From Edaphocola aurantiacus (GTDB taxonomy: Bacteria; Bacteroidota; Bacteroidia; Chitinophagales; Chitinophagaceae): a stretch of DNA of 64,000 bases. The number at the start of each line of letters is the position of its first letter. The stretch's first letter is position 1. Shown here piece by piece: positions 44,688-54,850 of the stretch. The notes beneath the pieces were generated by a model. That model was given only the letters and a program-made list of their open reading frames with translations, made no database searches and was not told the DNA's origin. The stretch lies in the NCBI RefSeq assembly GCF_019797745.1, contig NZ_VOSI01000001.1:804928-868927 (forward strand), given 5' to 3'. The translations under genes were made by a program, and so were the position numbers.

Positions 44688-47588
44688 ATGCTGAGGATAT
44701 GCTTTACTATTTTTCTTTTGGTATTACTGCAGCACCCAACGTCTGCACAGATACGCAGCTACCTGCGTTTCACTACTGACAAGGGCCTTGCGGGAGACAA
44801 TATTTATTGCCTGCAACAGGACAAAGACGGATTCGTATGGATCGCTACCGCCACAGGTGTAAGCCGCTTCGACGGCACGGCTTTCAAAACGTTTACCACA
44901 AAGGATGGCTTGCCCGCCAACGAAGTACCCTGGCTGTTTATAGACAAGCGCAACCGCGTATGGATGGGGGCTTTTAATAATGAAATATGTTATTACTACC
45001 AGGGAGCAATCCATAACAGCAGCAACGATACACTGCTTAAACAAATCCGGCAACTGTCCCGGCATAAGCGTAATGCAGTGTATACCATGCATGAAAACAT
45101 CTATGAGTTTGACGGCGTCTCTTTTGCCGAAGATGCGGCAGGTAATATGGTGATCAAGAGTAAAGACGAAATTTTCTACGTCGATACACAACATCATGTT
45201 CGCAAATACAATATGCCTTATAGCGGTCCTGCATTTTTCAAACCGGTACAGCTCAATAATACTTTACCAATCGGCATCATTGATACTTCCCTCTGGAAAT
45301 TTAAAGTGACGCAACATCGTACAGATATAGTATATCCTGGCTTTATGGTACTGGATGCCCACACGGTTATCACCTCTGAAAGAAGCTGGCTAAACCGGTG
45401 CCTGGTTTTACATTCCGAAAAAGGCACAGAACGGATTAGCTCACCATACATGAATTCATTTGATGTGCTGAGCGATTCGAACCTGCTGCTCAATGGCATA
45501 AAAGGTAGTGTATTCTTTGACCTGAAGACACGAAAAACCACAGATACCTTACTTTCCGGTATTAATGTAAATGTGAGTATTATTGATAGAGACTCCAGTA
45601 TATGGCTGGGTACAAACGGTGGCGGATTATATTATTTTCCACACCGGGCAGGCACGTATATACAACAGCCGGGCGCAGACAAAATTTCCTTACAAGTATA
45701 CCAGTTTTATGCATACAAGGATGAATTATGGATGGGTTCTAATAACTGGCAATTCTGGAAACTGAATCCCAACAAGGCTTCCATAGTCAGACAGGGAACA
45801 ATAAAGGAGATGAATCCTTTGCTGATTTTACCCCCGGAAGGCAATCTGCTGCACAGTCCGGAAAGTGGCCTGCTCTCCATTTTCAGAAATCAGAAAGGTG
45901 TATTGAAGGCTCATCACAATGCGAAATCTATTATGAATGTAAAGGATACTATGATTGTAGCCTATCATAATAAGATCGATCGTTTTTTGTTTCCGGGAAC
46001 AGTACTGGATTCTGTAGGCTCCAATGAGCGCATTACCTGCGCCTATTACCTGAACGGACAGTATTATGCCGGTACACTCAAAGGACTCTATAAAAGGACC
46101 AAAGGTCATACTCATGATCATATTACCGAGCTGAAACCGATCATTACAGATGCAGTCAACTCTATGGCATACAGCTATAAGAATGGCCTGCTATGGGTAT
46201 CTACTCCGGAAAACGGGATTTACTGTATCAGAAATGATCAGGTGATACAGCATTTCAATAAAGAAAAAGGATTGTCCAGTTCTATCTGTAACTGCTTGTT
46301 TACAGACGGTTCTAAGGTGTATGTGGGTACTATAGATGGCCTGAACATCATTGACCCTGACCAGGGGTTTTCCGTAAACCGCTATTATACACTGGACGGT
46401 TTGCCATCTAATAATATAAACTGCGTTTATGCCCGGGATGGTAAAGTCTGGCTGGGTACTGCCGAAGGGCTTTCTGTGATTGAGCCCGGAGGAGCAGCCC
46501 GCAACCATTTCTTCAATCTGATCATGGATCAGGTGATGGTTTCCGGACAACAGATCACAACGGACAACAATGCTGTACTGGCCCCGGACGAAAACAATAT
46601 TCGTTTTAATTACTCCGGCATCACCTTCCTGTCTATGCACCAGGTGCAATATACCTATCGCTTATTGGGACTGGATGAGCAATGGCAGACAACTGATCAG
46701 CGTTACCTCCAGTATCCGTCTCTGCCTTCTGGTAAGTACACATTTGAGTTATATGCTACTGATCGTTTCGGAGTCAGGAGTAATAGGATTATTTTTTCCT
46801 TTACCATAAAACAGCAGTGGTGGGAATACGGCTGGCTTCAGGCAATGGCGGCCATTACCTTGCTCGGTCTGGCTTTTATCATCACATGGCAGCGCATGCG
46901 TAAAATACAACGGAGGAAGCAGGAGAAAATAGAACTGAAAGAAAAGATACTGGAGCTGGAGCAGCTGGCACTCCGGGCCCGTATGAATCCTCATTTTATC
47001 TTCAACAGCCTTAATTCTTTTTACCAGTATGTGATAGATCAGGACCTCGAAGGTGCGAGCAAATTTATGAGTGATTTTTCCAAACTCATCAGGCAGTTGT
47101 TTGAGACGGCCTCTTTCTATGAGATTGCATTGTATAAAGAAATTGATTTTCTGAGCACCTACATGGAACTGGAGCGGACCAAACTCCGTAAAATATTTTC
47201 GTATACGGTTTCTGTACAACCGGATATTTATACAGAAGAGCTCATCATTCCCTCTTTCGTCATACAGCCTTTCCTCGAAAATGCAATAAGGCATGGCATA
47301 CAAAACAGAGGTGATGCACTGGGACAGATTTCACTGCGCATTACACTCGCCGGAAATATCCTGCGGCTGGAGATTGAAGATAACGGACCGGGGCGGGCTT
47401 ACAGTTGGGCACTGAAAAACAGAAATGGGTCCCTGCATCAGTCCAAAGGCATAAATCTTATTACCGAACGTATTGATCTTTATAATAAGATACATCAATC
47501 CAATGTACGGTTTGACATCATTGATTATACAGAACCGACAAGTGGCACACTGGTTATTATTTCCTTTCCTCTAAAAAATTCAATATGA
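44688..47588 (+). CDS. LytS-type sensor histidine kinase with beta-propeller and Y_Y_Y domain
   Basis: 966 residues. Order: signal peptide 1-20; two-component-regulator propeller repeats at about 25-600 (for example YCLQQDKDGFVWIATATGVS); a Y_Y_Y domain at about 640-705 (YTYRLLGLDEQWQTTDQRYL); one transmembrane helix at about 718-735. A coiled coil follows, then the LytS-type kinase domain with His769 in RMNPHFIFNSLNSFYQY and an ATP-binding DNGPGRA segment. The periplasmic propeller would sense a surface ligand, often a carbohydrate in this phylum, and the kinase phosphorylates its partner. The response regulator gene overlaps the end by four bases. Confidence 0.92.
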   Translation: MLRICFTIFLLVLLQHPTSAQIRSYLRFTTDKGLAGDNIYCLQQDKDGFVWIATATGVSRFDGTAFKTFTTKDGLPANEVPWLFIDKRNRVWMGAFNNEICYYYQGAIHNSSNDTLLKQIRQLSRHKRNAVYTMHENIYEFDGVSFAEDAAGNMVIKSKDEIFYVDTQHHVRKYNMPYSGPAFFKPVQLNNTLPIGIIDTSLWKFKVTQHRTDIVYPGFMVLDAHTVITSERSWLNRCLVLHSEKGTERISSPYMNSFDVLSDSNLLLNGIKGSVFFDLKTRKTTDTLLSGINVNVSIIDRDSSIWLGTNGGGLYYFPHRAGTYIQQPGADKISLQVYQFYAYKDELWMGSNNWQFWKLNPNKASIVRQGTIKEMNPLLILPPEGNLLHSPESGLLSIFRNQKGVLKAHHNAKSIMNVKDTMIVAYHNKIDRFLFPGTVLDSVGSNERITCAYYLNGQYYAGTLKGLYKRTKGHTHDHITELKPIITDAVNSMAYSYKNGLLWVSTPENGIYCIRNDQVIQHFNKEKGLSSSICNCLFTDGSKVYVGTIDGLNIIDPDQGFSVNRYYTLDGLPSNNINCVYARDGKVWLGTAEGLSVIEPGGAARNHFFNLIMDQVMVSGQQITTDNNAVLAPDENNIRFNYSGITFLSMHQVQYTYRLLGLDEQWQTTDQRYLQYPSLPSGKYTFELYATDRFGVRSNRIIFSFTIKQQWWEYGWLQAMAAITLLGLAFIITWQRMRKIQRRKQEKIELKEKILELEQLALRARMNPHFIFNSLNSFYQYVIDQDLEGASKFMSDFSKLIRQLFETASFYEIALYKEIDFLSTYMELERTKLRKIFSYTVSVQPDIYTEELIIPSFVIQPFLENAIRHGIQNRGDALGQISLRITLAGNILRLEIEDNGPGRAYSWALKNRNGSLHQSKGINLITERIDLYNKIHQSNVRFDIIDYTEPTSGTLVIISFPLKNSI

Positions 47589-48325
47589 TACAAGCATTGC
47601 TGGTCGATGATGAACCTAAAAATTCTGAAATCCTTTCTGAAATCCTGCGGCGTTACTGCCCTTCTGTATCTGTGGCAGGCATATGCGCCGATATTATGGA
47701 AGCCGAAAAAATGCTGTCTGAAGTACAACCGCAGCTGATATTCCTGGACGTGCAAATGCCCGGTGGCAGCGGGTTTGATCTGCTGGACAAAATCAGGCAT
47801 CAGCGTATTGAAGTAATTTTTGTTACTGCTCATAATGATTTCATGCTGCAAGCGATACGCTACAGCGCCCTGGACTATATCCTGAAACCGATCGCCATAC
47901 CGGAAATAATAGATGCGGTATCCCGTGCTGCAGAACGCCTGGCCGGCAAACAGATGATGCAACAATTGGAATTATTACTTTCCAATATGCAGAAGGCTGC
48001 ACCGGACCAGAAAATTGCCATCCCGCATATGGAAGGATACCTGTTTGTGCAGATATCAGATATTATGCGCATGGAGGCCAGGGGTGCGTATACCGAGATA
48101 TTCGGCAACAACGGAAAGTCCTGGCTGGTTTCGAAAAACATCGGGGAATATGAACAGATTCTTCCCGATGCTCTGTTCATACGGGTGCATCATGCACACC
48201 TGGTCAACCTGCAGTATGTAAAGGCCTACCATAAGGGAAGGGGTGGTTACATAGAGATGGAAAACGGCAGTACCATCGAGGTTTCGGTCAGAAGAAAGGA
48301 TGCTTTCCTGGACCGGTTCCGGTAA
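47585..48325 (+). CDS. LytTR-family response regulator
   Basis: 246 residues. The receiver domain is about 1-120, with acidic Asp8/Asp9 and phospho-acceptor Asp55 in IFLDVQMPGGSG. The LytTR DNA-binding domain is at about 145-246 (ISDIMRMEARGAYTEIFGNN and FIRVHHAHLVNLQYVKAYHK). It overlaps the sensor gene by four bases (ATGA), so the two are translationally coupled. The next gene on the same strand encodes a T9SS-sorted secreted protein beyond a terminator, a possible target. Confidence 0.93.
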   Translation: MIQALLVDDEPKNSEILSEILRRYCPSVSVAGICADIMEAEKMLSEVQPQLIFLDVQMPGGSGFDLLDKIRHQRIEVIFVTAHNDFMLQAIRYSALDYILKPIAIPEIIDAVSRAAERLAGKQMMQQLELLLSNMQKAAPDQKIAIPHMEGYLFVQISDIMRMEARGAYTEIFGNNGKSWLVSKNIGEYEQILPDALFIRVHHAHLVNLQYVKAYHKGRGGYIEMENGSTIEVSVRRKDAFLDRFR

Positions 48326-48381
48326 ATAAATTAAATTTCACACACTTGTAAATAAATAGTACACACTTATCATTTCTCGCT

Positions 48382-48411
48382 AGGTCCTGATCACTCAGGA
48401 CCTTTTTTTTG
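48382..48411 (+). terminator. Terminator of the LytS/LytTR operon
   Basis: A 9-bp perfect stem AGGTCCTGA/TCAGGACCT (48382-48390 with 48395-48403), a TCAC loop and eight Ts. Confidence 0.85.
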
Positions 48412-48503
48412 TATACAATAAAGGTGGTTACCGAAAAACCTGTAACAGAGTAGGTATAACTAAAATTTTTTATCGGCTTTTCCCGTATAAAACCGATGTT
48501 ATT

Positions 48504-49700
48504 ATGAAAAAACTATATAGTTTACTTGCCGGCCTTTTCTTCGCCGGAACCAGTCTTTACGCACAGCCTTGTGCTAATTTCAATAACCCTACTACTCCGG
48601 GAGCCAATTGGGTGGCAACAGGTGTGACGGCATCATTTGGCGATACCAACCCACTGGATGGTACAACTTGTGTACGTTTACGCGATCTGCCCGGATATTC
48701 GCGTTATACCAATAGTGTAGATTTTACCAATATCGGCCAGAAATTTCCGGGACAGTGTATCTGCTTTGATTTCTTCCTTCTGGATGATGGTGGTTATGGA
48801 GGTGTTTATCATCCCTTCATTATCCTGAGCGATGGTACAAATGAAATTATGTTTACCGCCAGCACCGGTGTAACTAAAGGCAATGGATGGATACATGTTT
48901 GTGCTCCCATCACTTTCTGTACGGGAAGCACAATGCCGAGCAACAGTGATGGCAGCTGGTCTATGCTGACTCCGGGAATGACTTGTGCCGATTTTAATAA
49001 TGTACTGAGTAATGCAAAGACACTGAGCGTAACTCCGGACATTACCTCTTCTCCTACAGAGATCGTGCTGTTTGATAATATCTGTGTGGAACGTTGCGGT
49101 GGCTGTAATACAGACTTCGAACTGAAAACATCATTCAGCTCTGTAAGCAATGATGCTACTGCAAATGTGAGCTTACTCAATATGGACCCATACTCAACTT
49201 ATAAAGTAAGCTGGGGTGATGGTGGAGCATTCACAACACCATATGTATCTCATCTGTATACTACTCCGGGATCTTATACCGTATGTGTAATGCAGCAGAG
49301 TCCGGGAGAATTAGGTATTGCTTGTTCATCCTGCATCACCTTCTGCTATAGCGGAGCGGACCGTAAGCAAGATGCCAAAACAACCAAAACGACTGCTATA
49401 CCGGACCTTAAAGCTATTGCGGAAGCAGAAATGAAGACTGCAAATAATGATCTGTACAGAATTTATCCTAACCCTGCAGATGGCTATACTACGGTACAAC
49501 TGGACCTGGATGCTAAAGCCACTGTATCGATTAAGGTAAAAGATATGATGGGCAAAGTACTGAATGAAGTAAAAGGTAATTATAACGAGGGTCGCCAGCA
49601 AATACGCCTCAATACTGAGCATCTGACACCAGGTGCATACAATGTAGAGATCACCGTTGGTGAAAAAATAACCGTTCAGAAACTTGCTATTTCAAAATAA
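48504..49700 (+). CDS. Secreted T9SS-sorted protein with PKD-like region
   Basis: 398 residues: signal peptide 1-20 (LLAGLFFAGTSLYA). A Cys-rich domain of about 25-210 contains several paired cysteines (CICFDFFLLDDGG, CGGCNTDF). A PKD-like beta segment is at about 225-285 (YKVSWGDGGAFTTPYVSHLY). A type A sorting domain starts RIYPNPADGYTTVQL and ends QKLAISK. Transport to the surface by T9SS is predicted. It follows the LytS/LytTR genes and could be regulated by them. The C-terminal domain has a decayed nucleotide-level copy at 53.95-54.24 kb. Confidence 0.85.
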   Translation: MKKLYSLLAGLFFAGTSLYAQPCANFNNPTTPGANWVATGVTASFGDTNPLDGTTCVRLRDLPGYSRYTNSVDFTNIGQKFPGQCICFDFFLLDDGGYGGVYHPFIILSDGTNEIMFTASTGVTKGNGWIHVCAPITFCTGSTMPSNSDGSWSMLTPGMTCADFNNVLSNAKTLSVTPDITSSPTEIVLFDNICVERCGGCNTDFELKTSFSSVSNDATANVSLLNMDPYSTYKVSWGDGGAFTTPYVSHLYTTPGSYTVCVMQQSPGELGIACSSCITFCYSGADRKQDAKTTKTTAIPDLKAIAEAEMKTANNDLYRIYPNPADGYTTVQLDLDAKATVSIKVKDMMGKVLNEVKGNYNEGRQQIRLNTEHLTPGAYNVEITVGEKITVQKLAISK

Positions 49701-49717
49701 CATATCGTGTTGACAAT

Positions 49718-49750
49718 AAAAGCGCCCTGTATCACAGGGCGCTTTTATCA
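49718..49750 (+). terminator. Terminator after the 48.5-kb gene
   Basis: A perfect 13-bp stem (49718-49730 with 49734-49746) with a 3-base loop. Confidence 0.85.
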
Positions 49751-49850
49751 TGTAGTCCTATGTAGTCCTGTCGATAACAGTATCTCCTTAAATAAGGGAG
49801 ACAGTAAAATGATTGAAAAGGCGATATGTTTATTACCAACAGGATCAGAT

Positions 49851-49887
49851 AAAAAATGCTGCACCAAACCGGTGCAGCATTTTTTAT
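49851..49887. terminator. Terminator of the minus-strand 1221-aa gene
   Basis: A 14- to 15-bp stem AAAAAATGCTGCACC with GGTGCAGCATTTTT (49851-49865 with 49871-49884) and a 5-base loop, 30 bases beyond the stop of the convergent gene. Confidence 0.85.
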
Positions 49888-49910
49888 AATCAAAACAAAG
49901 CAATGATGGA

Positions 49911-52900
49911 TTACCTGTTTAGTACTATTTTTTGTTTTGGAAGGCTCCAGCCACCTTTTGTATCCTGTACAGAAAGGAAGTATACCCCAGCAGATAGATT
50001 TTCCGGTATAGACAACAACACGGTATTGCTACCTGCAATCGCATTGCACTCTTTGCTATATACCACTTGTCCTAACTGGTTATACAGATGTATAGTTACC
50101 GTGCGCGGCTGGTTGAGGTTAAAGGCAAGTCTGACCTGATCACCAGAACTGATCGGATTAGGACTGACACTGAAGTGCTCTGCTACTCTGGATAGGTTTA
50201 CAACACGTACATCGCTGTATTCTTTAAACCTGTCACGGTCTACTGTTTTCAGGCGATAGTAGTTATTGCCCTGCAGTGGTGTGTGGTGTATGACCTGATA
50301 ATGGCGCGGAGCACCGAGAGCAGGTATTGTGGCTACGGTTTCAAACACAGCCTGATTTGCAGACCATTCGATTTCGTAGTAATCCGCATTGATTTCAGAA
50401 TGTACATCCCAACCTAACAGCACTGTTCCTTCACTTGTTTTTTCAGCCGTAAAATGATCCATTTCCACAGGCAATGGTACCGGATGATCAAAATCTTCTA
50501 CTTCTCCGTTGCTGTAGATATTATCGTAACCTGCAAATTCAATCGGTTGATCGGATACGATCAGGCGCATTTTGTAATTGCTGGAAGAGCCTGTTAACGG
50601 CGGTGTAACTGTTATGTTTTGAATAGATGGTACACCCGCTGCAGTCACTACACCATTACCATGGTAGAAAGCATATGCTCCTGAAGGATCTACATCATTT
50701 GTAAAATCACCGTCATTGTTCCAATCGATCCACAGGCCATAGTATACTGTTTTGCCCGGCGTATTGCTATTCAGCGCAATCGTCATAGGTACAGGTACAC
50801 CGCCCAGGAGTATGGAATTAGGATTACCCAGACCATCATCATAGGTATCGGCATTGACACCAGCCGCCGGTGACTGTTCCGCACTGATGCCCATACCTGC
50901 CCAAACAGCGTCCGGAGCAGAAGGTACGCCTGTGCCGGAAGGACAACCTTTGATACCCGCCTGGGCCGAAGGCCATGGTGCTGTCAGATCGGAGTAGTCA
51001 TAAGCTCCTGCCTGACCCACTTCAACATCTGCATAGGATTCACAACCATTAGAACCGAGTAAACGATAATGGCCCGGTGTAGTCACATTAAGGGTTGGAC
51101 CAGTGCCCACCTGAGCGCCGGTAGCTACATTATACCAGGTATAGGTCAGTCCCGCAGGTGCTGCGCCTCCCGGCATAAATAATGCCGTAGCTGGAATAGC
51201 CGTTTTAGTGATCGAAGGCCCCTGATAAGACACGCCCAAAGCAGCACTACCGGCATCAGGTCCTTTGAAATAATCTACTTCTATACTATGATATCCTGCA
51301 GTGAGGTTCAACACAGCCGAAGACAGTTCTGTCAAGGCATGCGTACCGTCATTAGAGATTACCAGAGAGCCGTCGATATACAGGTTACTACCATCATAAC
51401 TGTTCAGGAAGAAGGTATACGCACCTGCAGTAGTGATATTGAGATAGCCGCTATACTGTACCCCTATATTTTTGGTGGCGGCCGTTACACCGCTGAGTCC
51501 TGCCAGGTTCATCTGTCCGGTCGTTCCAGTGGCCTTAGGCATCTGGTTGTAGAAACCGGTCACTACGCTATCAAAATCAGCACTGGCATACAAAGAAGGT
51601 GCTCTATAATTAGCAAAGGTCTTGTATTGTAATCCCTGTACATAATTTGTTGCTGATAAGGTGACAGATGGCGTCGCACAGCTGAGCATTACAGGATTAG
51701 TTCCTATTGTAAAGTTCGGTACGGAAGAACCACTGTTAACCGTAACATTTACGGTATCAGATACCGCACAACCGTATTTATCGTAGTACGTACAGATATA
51801 GGCACCGGCCTCTGCAGTAGTGGCACTATTGATCGTGAAATTGGCCGCTGTACTGCTAAAACCATTCGGTCCGGTCCAGCGGATACTGTCTGCGACTGCC
51901 CCTCCGGCAGCTGAGGAAGAGATGACAATAGAAGATCCGGCACAGGCTACCAACGGATATGGAGTAGCATTCACATCCGTGATCGGAGCATTAACATATA
52001 CACTGTCGGTATAAGAACAGCCATTAGCAGCATTAACCGTTACCTTATACCAACCGGCATTACCAGCATTTACAACAGGCAACAACGGTTGCTCTGCCAT
52101 GCTGTTAAAACCATTAGGACCGGTCCAGGCATAGGACGAAATCGAAGCATTATATGCCAGCGCACGACTGTCCAGGCGTACGGAATCGGTACCACAAGTG
52201 TGTACTGCTTTCGGGAAGGTGGAGATATCGCCAAAATCGGAGAAGTTGCTGAAATCTCCGCCACCGCCGGCATTACTATATATATTCTGATAGAAAGAGA
52301 ACTTGCCGAGGGTATTCGTTATGGTTATAGTAGTTCCCGGGGTAAAAACACCGGTAACGTTTTTACGGCAGTACTTCCAGCCGGGATAGCCAGGTACATC
52401 TATGAAATCAGCGGCAGTTAATATACCAGCATTACCATTCACCAGGAAACCGCTTTCCGCTCCTGCAGGAACTACTGCATTAAAGTACGTTGTAGTGGCA
52501 CTCACAGGATATTGGAATGATACAATAGAAGAACCGTTACAAGGCTTAACCGGTGTCAGCACGGCACTTCCCAATTCCGTAGTACTTCCTCCCAGCTGAC
52601 AGGCCATTATGGGATTGTCGGAATGAATATAAGCCGCGTTCTTACCTGCCGGAAGAATGTACTTAACCATCTGTCCTTTATTCACAACAAGTGTAGTGGT
52701 GGTGGTCCCGTCAAATACCGTGATCGTGGTCCCGTCCTGCGTTCCGGTCAGGAAAATCGTTTCCGGACTAGTAAGATTGGTCCTGATGTCTACATAGTCG
52801 GTACCAAGCTTTGAGATAGGGACCAGTTGATCGCCTCCATTATCAGCCGCAAGCCCGTTGCGCATTAAATCGTCGATATAGGTAACGGCAACCAGGTTAC

Positions 52901-53576
52901 TCGAGGTGATGGTAGATCCTCCAAGGTGCACCCCATTAAAAATGGTATTGGCCGCCTGGTAACTCTGGCCCTTATTCAGGGTGATCGTAAAGGGAACATT
53001 CGCACCATGTCCTACTATCGCTTCTGAAGGTGTAATGGTTACGACTGTATTATCTTCAGTAGCGGTAATGACGAACTGGCTTGTTGAACCCGGATAAGAT
53101 GCCTGAATTTGAGCATATAGATTTTGGCCCGGAACAATAAAGGAAGTGCCCAGTGCATTAGGACCTTTCAAGGGAATGGAGCCATAGTTATTACCTGCTT
53201 CATCGGCATAATAGCCTACCATTTCTCCCCAGACCCGAACGCGCAAGCCCCGGTTCAGCACTGCATTGGCAGGAGCGGTCTCAATCTGGGAGATGAATGA
53301 TGTCATATCAATGGTTTGCGAAACACCGGGAGCCAGTGTGCCGCTGATCGGCGCAAATGTGGGGTCTGCGGGCATGTCAATAACATAGCAATTGCTGGAC
53401 GCTCCTGCACCGGTAAGGTGAATTTTTTGTGGCGTTTTATACCCGGTGGTCCATACGGGCACTCCAAACCAGAAATCAAAATCTTCCGGTGTGGTCGTAG
53501 GACATTGTCCGAAGCTACTCTGGCCTCCGAACAAGCCCGCGAATAATACGCTGGCAAAGGCAATTTTTTTGATCAT
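49911..53576 (-). CDS. Secreted multidomain adhesin-like protein with IgGFc-binding-like, PA14, GEVED and T9SS domains
   Basis: 1221 residues. Signal peptide 1-22 (VLFAGLFGGQSSFG). An IgGFc-binding-like region, about 30-470, includes the NKGQSYQAANTIFNG and ILPAGKNAAYIHSDNPIMAC motifs. Ig/PKD-like repeats span about 480-640 (YAWTGPNGFNSM, IRWTGPNGFSST). A PA14-like domain is at about 645-790 (NIGVQYSGYLNITTAGAYTF). A GEVED domain is at about 910-1030, ending YSNGEVEDF. A type A sorting domain begins FSVSPNPISSGDQV (about 1137). The composition suggests adhesion or glycan binding at the cell surface. It is monocistronic and convergent with the previous T9SS gene. No TAnnTTTG was found upstream. 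Confidence 0.87.
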   Translation of the reverse strand: MIKKIAFASVLFAGLFGGQSSFGQCPTTTPEDFDFWFGVPVWTTGYKTPQKIHLTGAGASSNCYVIDMPADPTFAPISGTLAPGVSQTIDMTSFISQIETAPANAVLNRGLRVRVWGEMVGYYADEAGNNYGSIPLKGPNALGTSFIVPGQNLYAQIQASYPGSTSQFVITATEDNTVVTITPSEAIVGHGANVPFTITLNKGQSYQAANTIFNGVHLGGSTITSSNLVAVTYIDDLMRNGLAADNGGDQLVPISKLGTDYVDIRTNLTSPETIFLTGTQDGTTITVFDGTTTTTLVVNKGQMVKYILPAGKNAAYIHSDNPIMACQLGGSTTELGSAVLTPVKPCNGSSIVSFQYPVSATTTYFNAVVPAGAESGFLVNGNAGILTAADFIDVPGYPGWKYCRKNVTGVFTPGTTITITNTLGKFSFYQNIYSNAGGGGDFSNFSDFGDISTFPKAVHTCGTDSVRLDSRALAYNASISSYAWTGPNGFNSMAEQPLLPVVNAGNAGWYKVTVNAANGCSYTDSVYVNAPITDVNATPYPLVACAGSSIVISSSAAGGAVADSIRWTGPNGFSSTAANFTINSATTAEAGAYICTYYDKYGCAVSDTVNVTVNSGSSVPNFTIGTNPVMLSCATPSVTLSATNYVQGLQYKTFANYRAPSLYASADFDSVVTGFYNQMPKATGTTGQMNLAGLSGVTAATKNIGVQYSGYLNITTAGAYTFFLNSYDGSNLYIDGSLVISNDGTHALTELSSAVLNLTAGYHSIEVDYFKGPDAGSAALGVSYQGPSITKTAIPATALFMPGGAAPAGLTYTWYNVATGAQVGTGPTLNVTTPGHYRLLGSNGCESYADVEVGQAGAYDYSDLTAPWPSAQAGIKGCPSGTGVPSAPDAVWAGMGISAEQSPAAGVNADTYDDGLGNPNSILLGGVPVPMTIALNSNTPGKTVYYGLWIDWNNDGDFTNDVDPSGAYAFYHGNGVVTAAGVPSIQNITVTPPLTGSSSNYKMRLIVSDQPIEFAGYDNIYSNGEVEDFDHPVPLPVEMDHFTAEKTSEGTVLLGWDVHSEINADYYEIEWSANQAVFETVATIPALGAPRHYQVIHHTPLQGNNYYRLKTVDRDRFKEYSDVRVVNLSRVAEHFSVSPNPISSGDQVRLAFNLNQPRTVTIHLYNQLGQVVYSKECNAIAGSNTVLLSIPENLSAGVYFLSVQDTKGGWSLPKQKIVLNR

Positions 53577-53949
53577 GAGTGTGTTAGTTTTAGTGATAAA
53601 AAATACAAGTTCATATTTACATACAATTCCTATAGGATGTCTTGTCTTAAGCGGATCAAAGATAGAAGTAGTATAGTATGACTTCAGCCAAACTGTATGT
53701 AAGCAAAATGTTATTATGTTTTTTTTGAATATAAATAATACAACTCAATTGCTCATGAATTATAGTTAATCGCATATAAGGAATTAAAGAATCGTTAATG
53801 GTATGAACCCTACACTTTTCTTAATTCCTTACACATTATTTTTTTTACCATAAAAGTATTTGGCTACAAATGAGGATTGTATATGTACCTTCTGCTATGG
53901 CAGAGCCGATGATAAGTAAGAGCTAAAAGCAAATAAAGTGATTACTGCA

Positions 53950-54240
53950 TAGGGTCTTAAAGCCTATTGCAGCAGCACTGAAGACTGTAAACAATGATCT
54001 GTACAGAATATATCTTAACCCTGCAGATGGCTATGATATAAACATACCCGGATGCTAAGCAGTGGTATCGATTAAGGAAGAAGATATAATGGGCAAAGTA
54101 ATGAATAGGGGAAAAAGCAATGATGATGAAGGCTGCCAGCAGATTTGTATCAGTACGCAGCACCTGAAACCTGTTGGATACAATGTAGAGATGAGCATCA
54201 GCGAAAAATATCCGTTCAAAAGCTTGCTATTTCAAAATAA
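53950..54240 (+). pseudogene. Decayed copy of a T9SS sorting domain
   Basis: This region matches, base by base with several gaps, the last 290 bases of the 48504-49700 gene: KTVNNDLYRIYLNPADGY parallels KTANNDLYRIYPNPADGY. After GYDINIPGC the frame meets a stop, and the later part matches in another frame (GNCNVEM-like, ending in the same SKacttgctatttcaaaa-type end AAGCTTGCTATTTCAAAATAA). Indels and a stop show it is not functional. It is a remnant of a duplicated T9SS gene whose 5' part is gone. Confidence 0.75.
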
Positions 54241-54281
54241 AATTGTAAATTATTACTACAGCTGTGTAATAATTGTACTAC

Positions 54282-54313
54282 AAGAGCATCCTCTTCCCGG
54301 GATGCTCTTTTTA
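54282..54313 (+). terminator. Terminator after the pseudogene remnant
   Basis: A 10-bp stem AAGAGCATCC/GGATGCTCTT (54282-54291 with 54300-54309) and a T-run, in the position expected if the ancestral gene ended here. Confidence 0.75.
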
Positions 54314-54430
54314 TATCATTTGGCTTCAAATGCAGTACCAACAAGATTTTACAGCATTTTTACCCTTGTAGTAACACATTACGAAAATCTGCACTTTTTA
54401 TAGACCAATAGAAAATCCCTATTCCATAAG

Positions 54431-54462
54431 TTGCTCAGAATCAAATAAAAGGAATAGCTTTG
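54431..54462 (+). promoter_or_regulatory. Candidate promoter TTG-N21-TAGCTTTG upstream of the 54.85-kb gene
   Basis: TAGCTTTG (54455-54462) with TTG at 54431-54433, spacing 21. It would give the 54851 gene a leader of about 380 bases, or start a small RNA. No other feature was found in 54.31-54.85 kb. Confidence 0.35.
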
Positions 54463-54850
54463 CACCCAACCACCTATACCGGAAAAAGCCAATTAAGATT
54501 TAATTGAGTAATATTTCCCACTTTCTAACAAAGTAGCCTGAAAATACCCGCAAAGGCAGGTAATATTAAGGCGACTGTAGTGCAAACATACCATAACTGT
54601 TCTGTGTACTGTTCCAGTATACGAATAGCATGACTATGTTATCACACCTGGCATGCCCAAAAGGAAGGTTCAGCATTTACCTGATTCGACCTGGTCTTGA
54701 TTCCGGAGCAGTAATTACTTTCTGAAAGACAAAATATCTGTTTTGAGCGGCAGATATGGTGATAGAAAAGATACATCTACATGTATTTTAATTGCAGTTT
54801 ATACAAACGCATATCTATTTATAAAAAAGTTTTTTATCACTAAAAGAGTT

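Noticed and set aside
54062-54403. A 113-residue plus-strand frame at 54.06-54.40 kb
   Set aside because: It is part of the decayed T9SS sorting-domain copy read after an indel and runs through the terminator hairpin.
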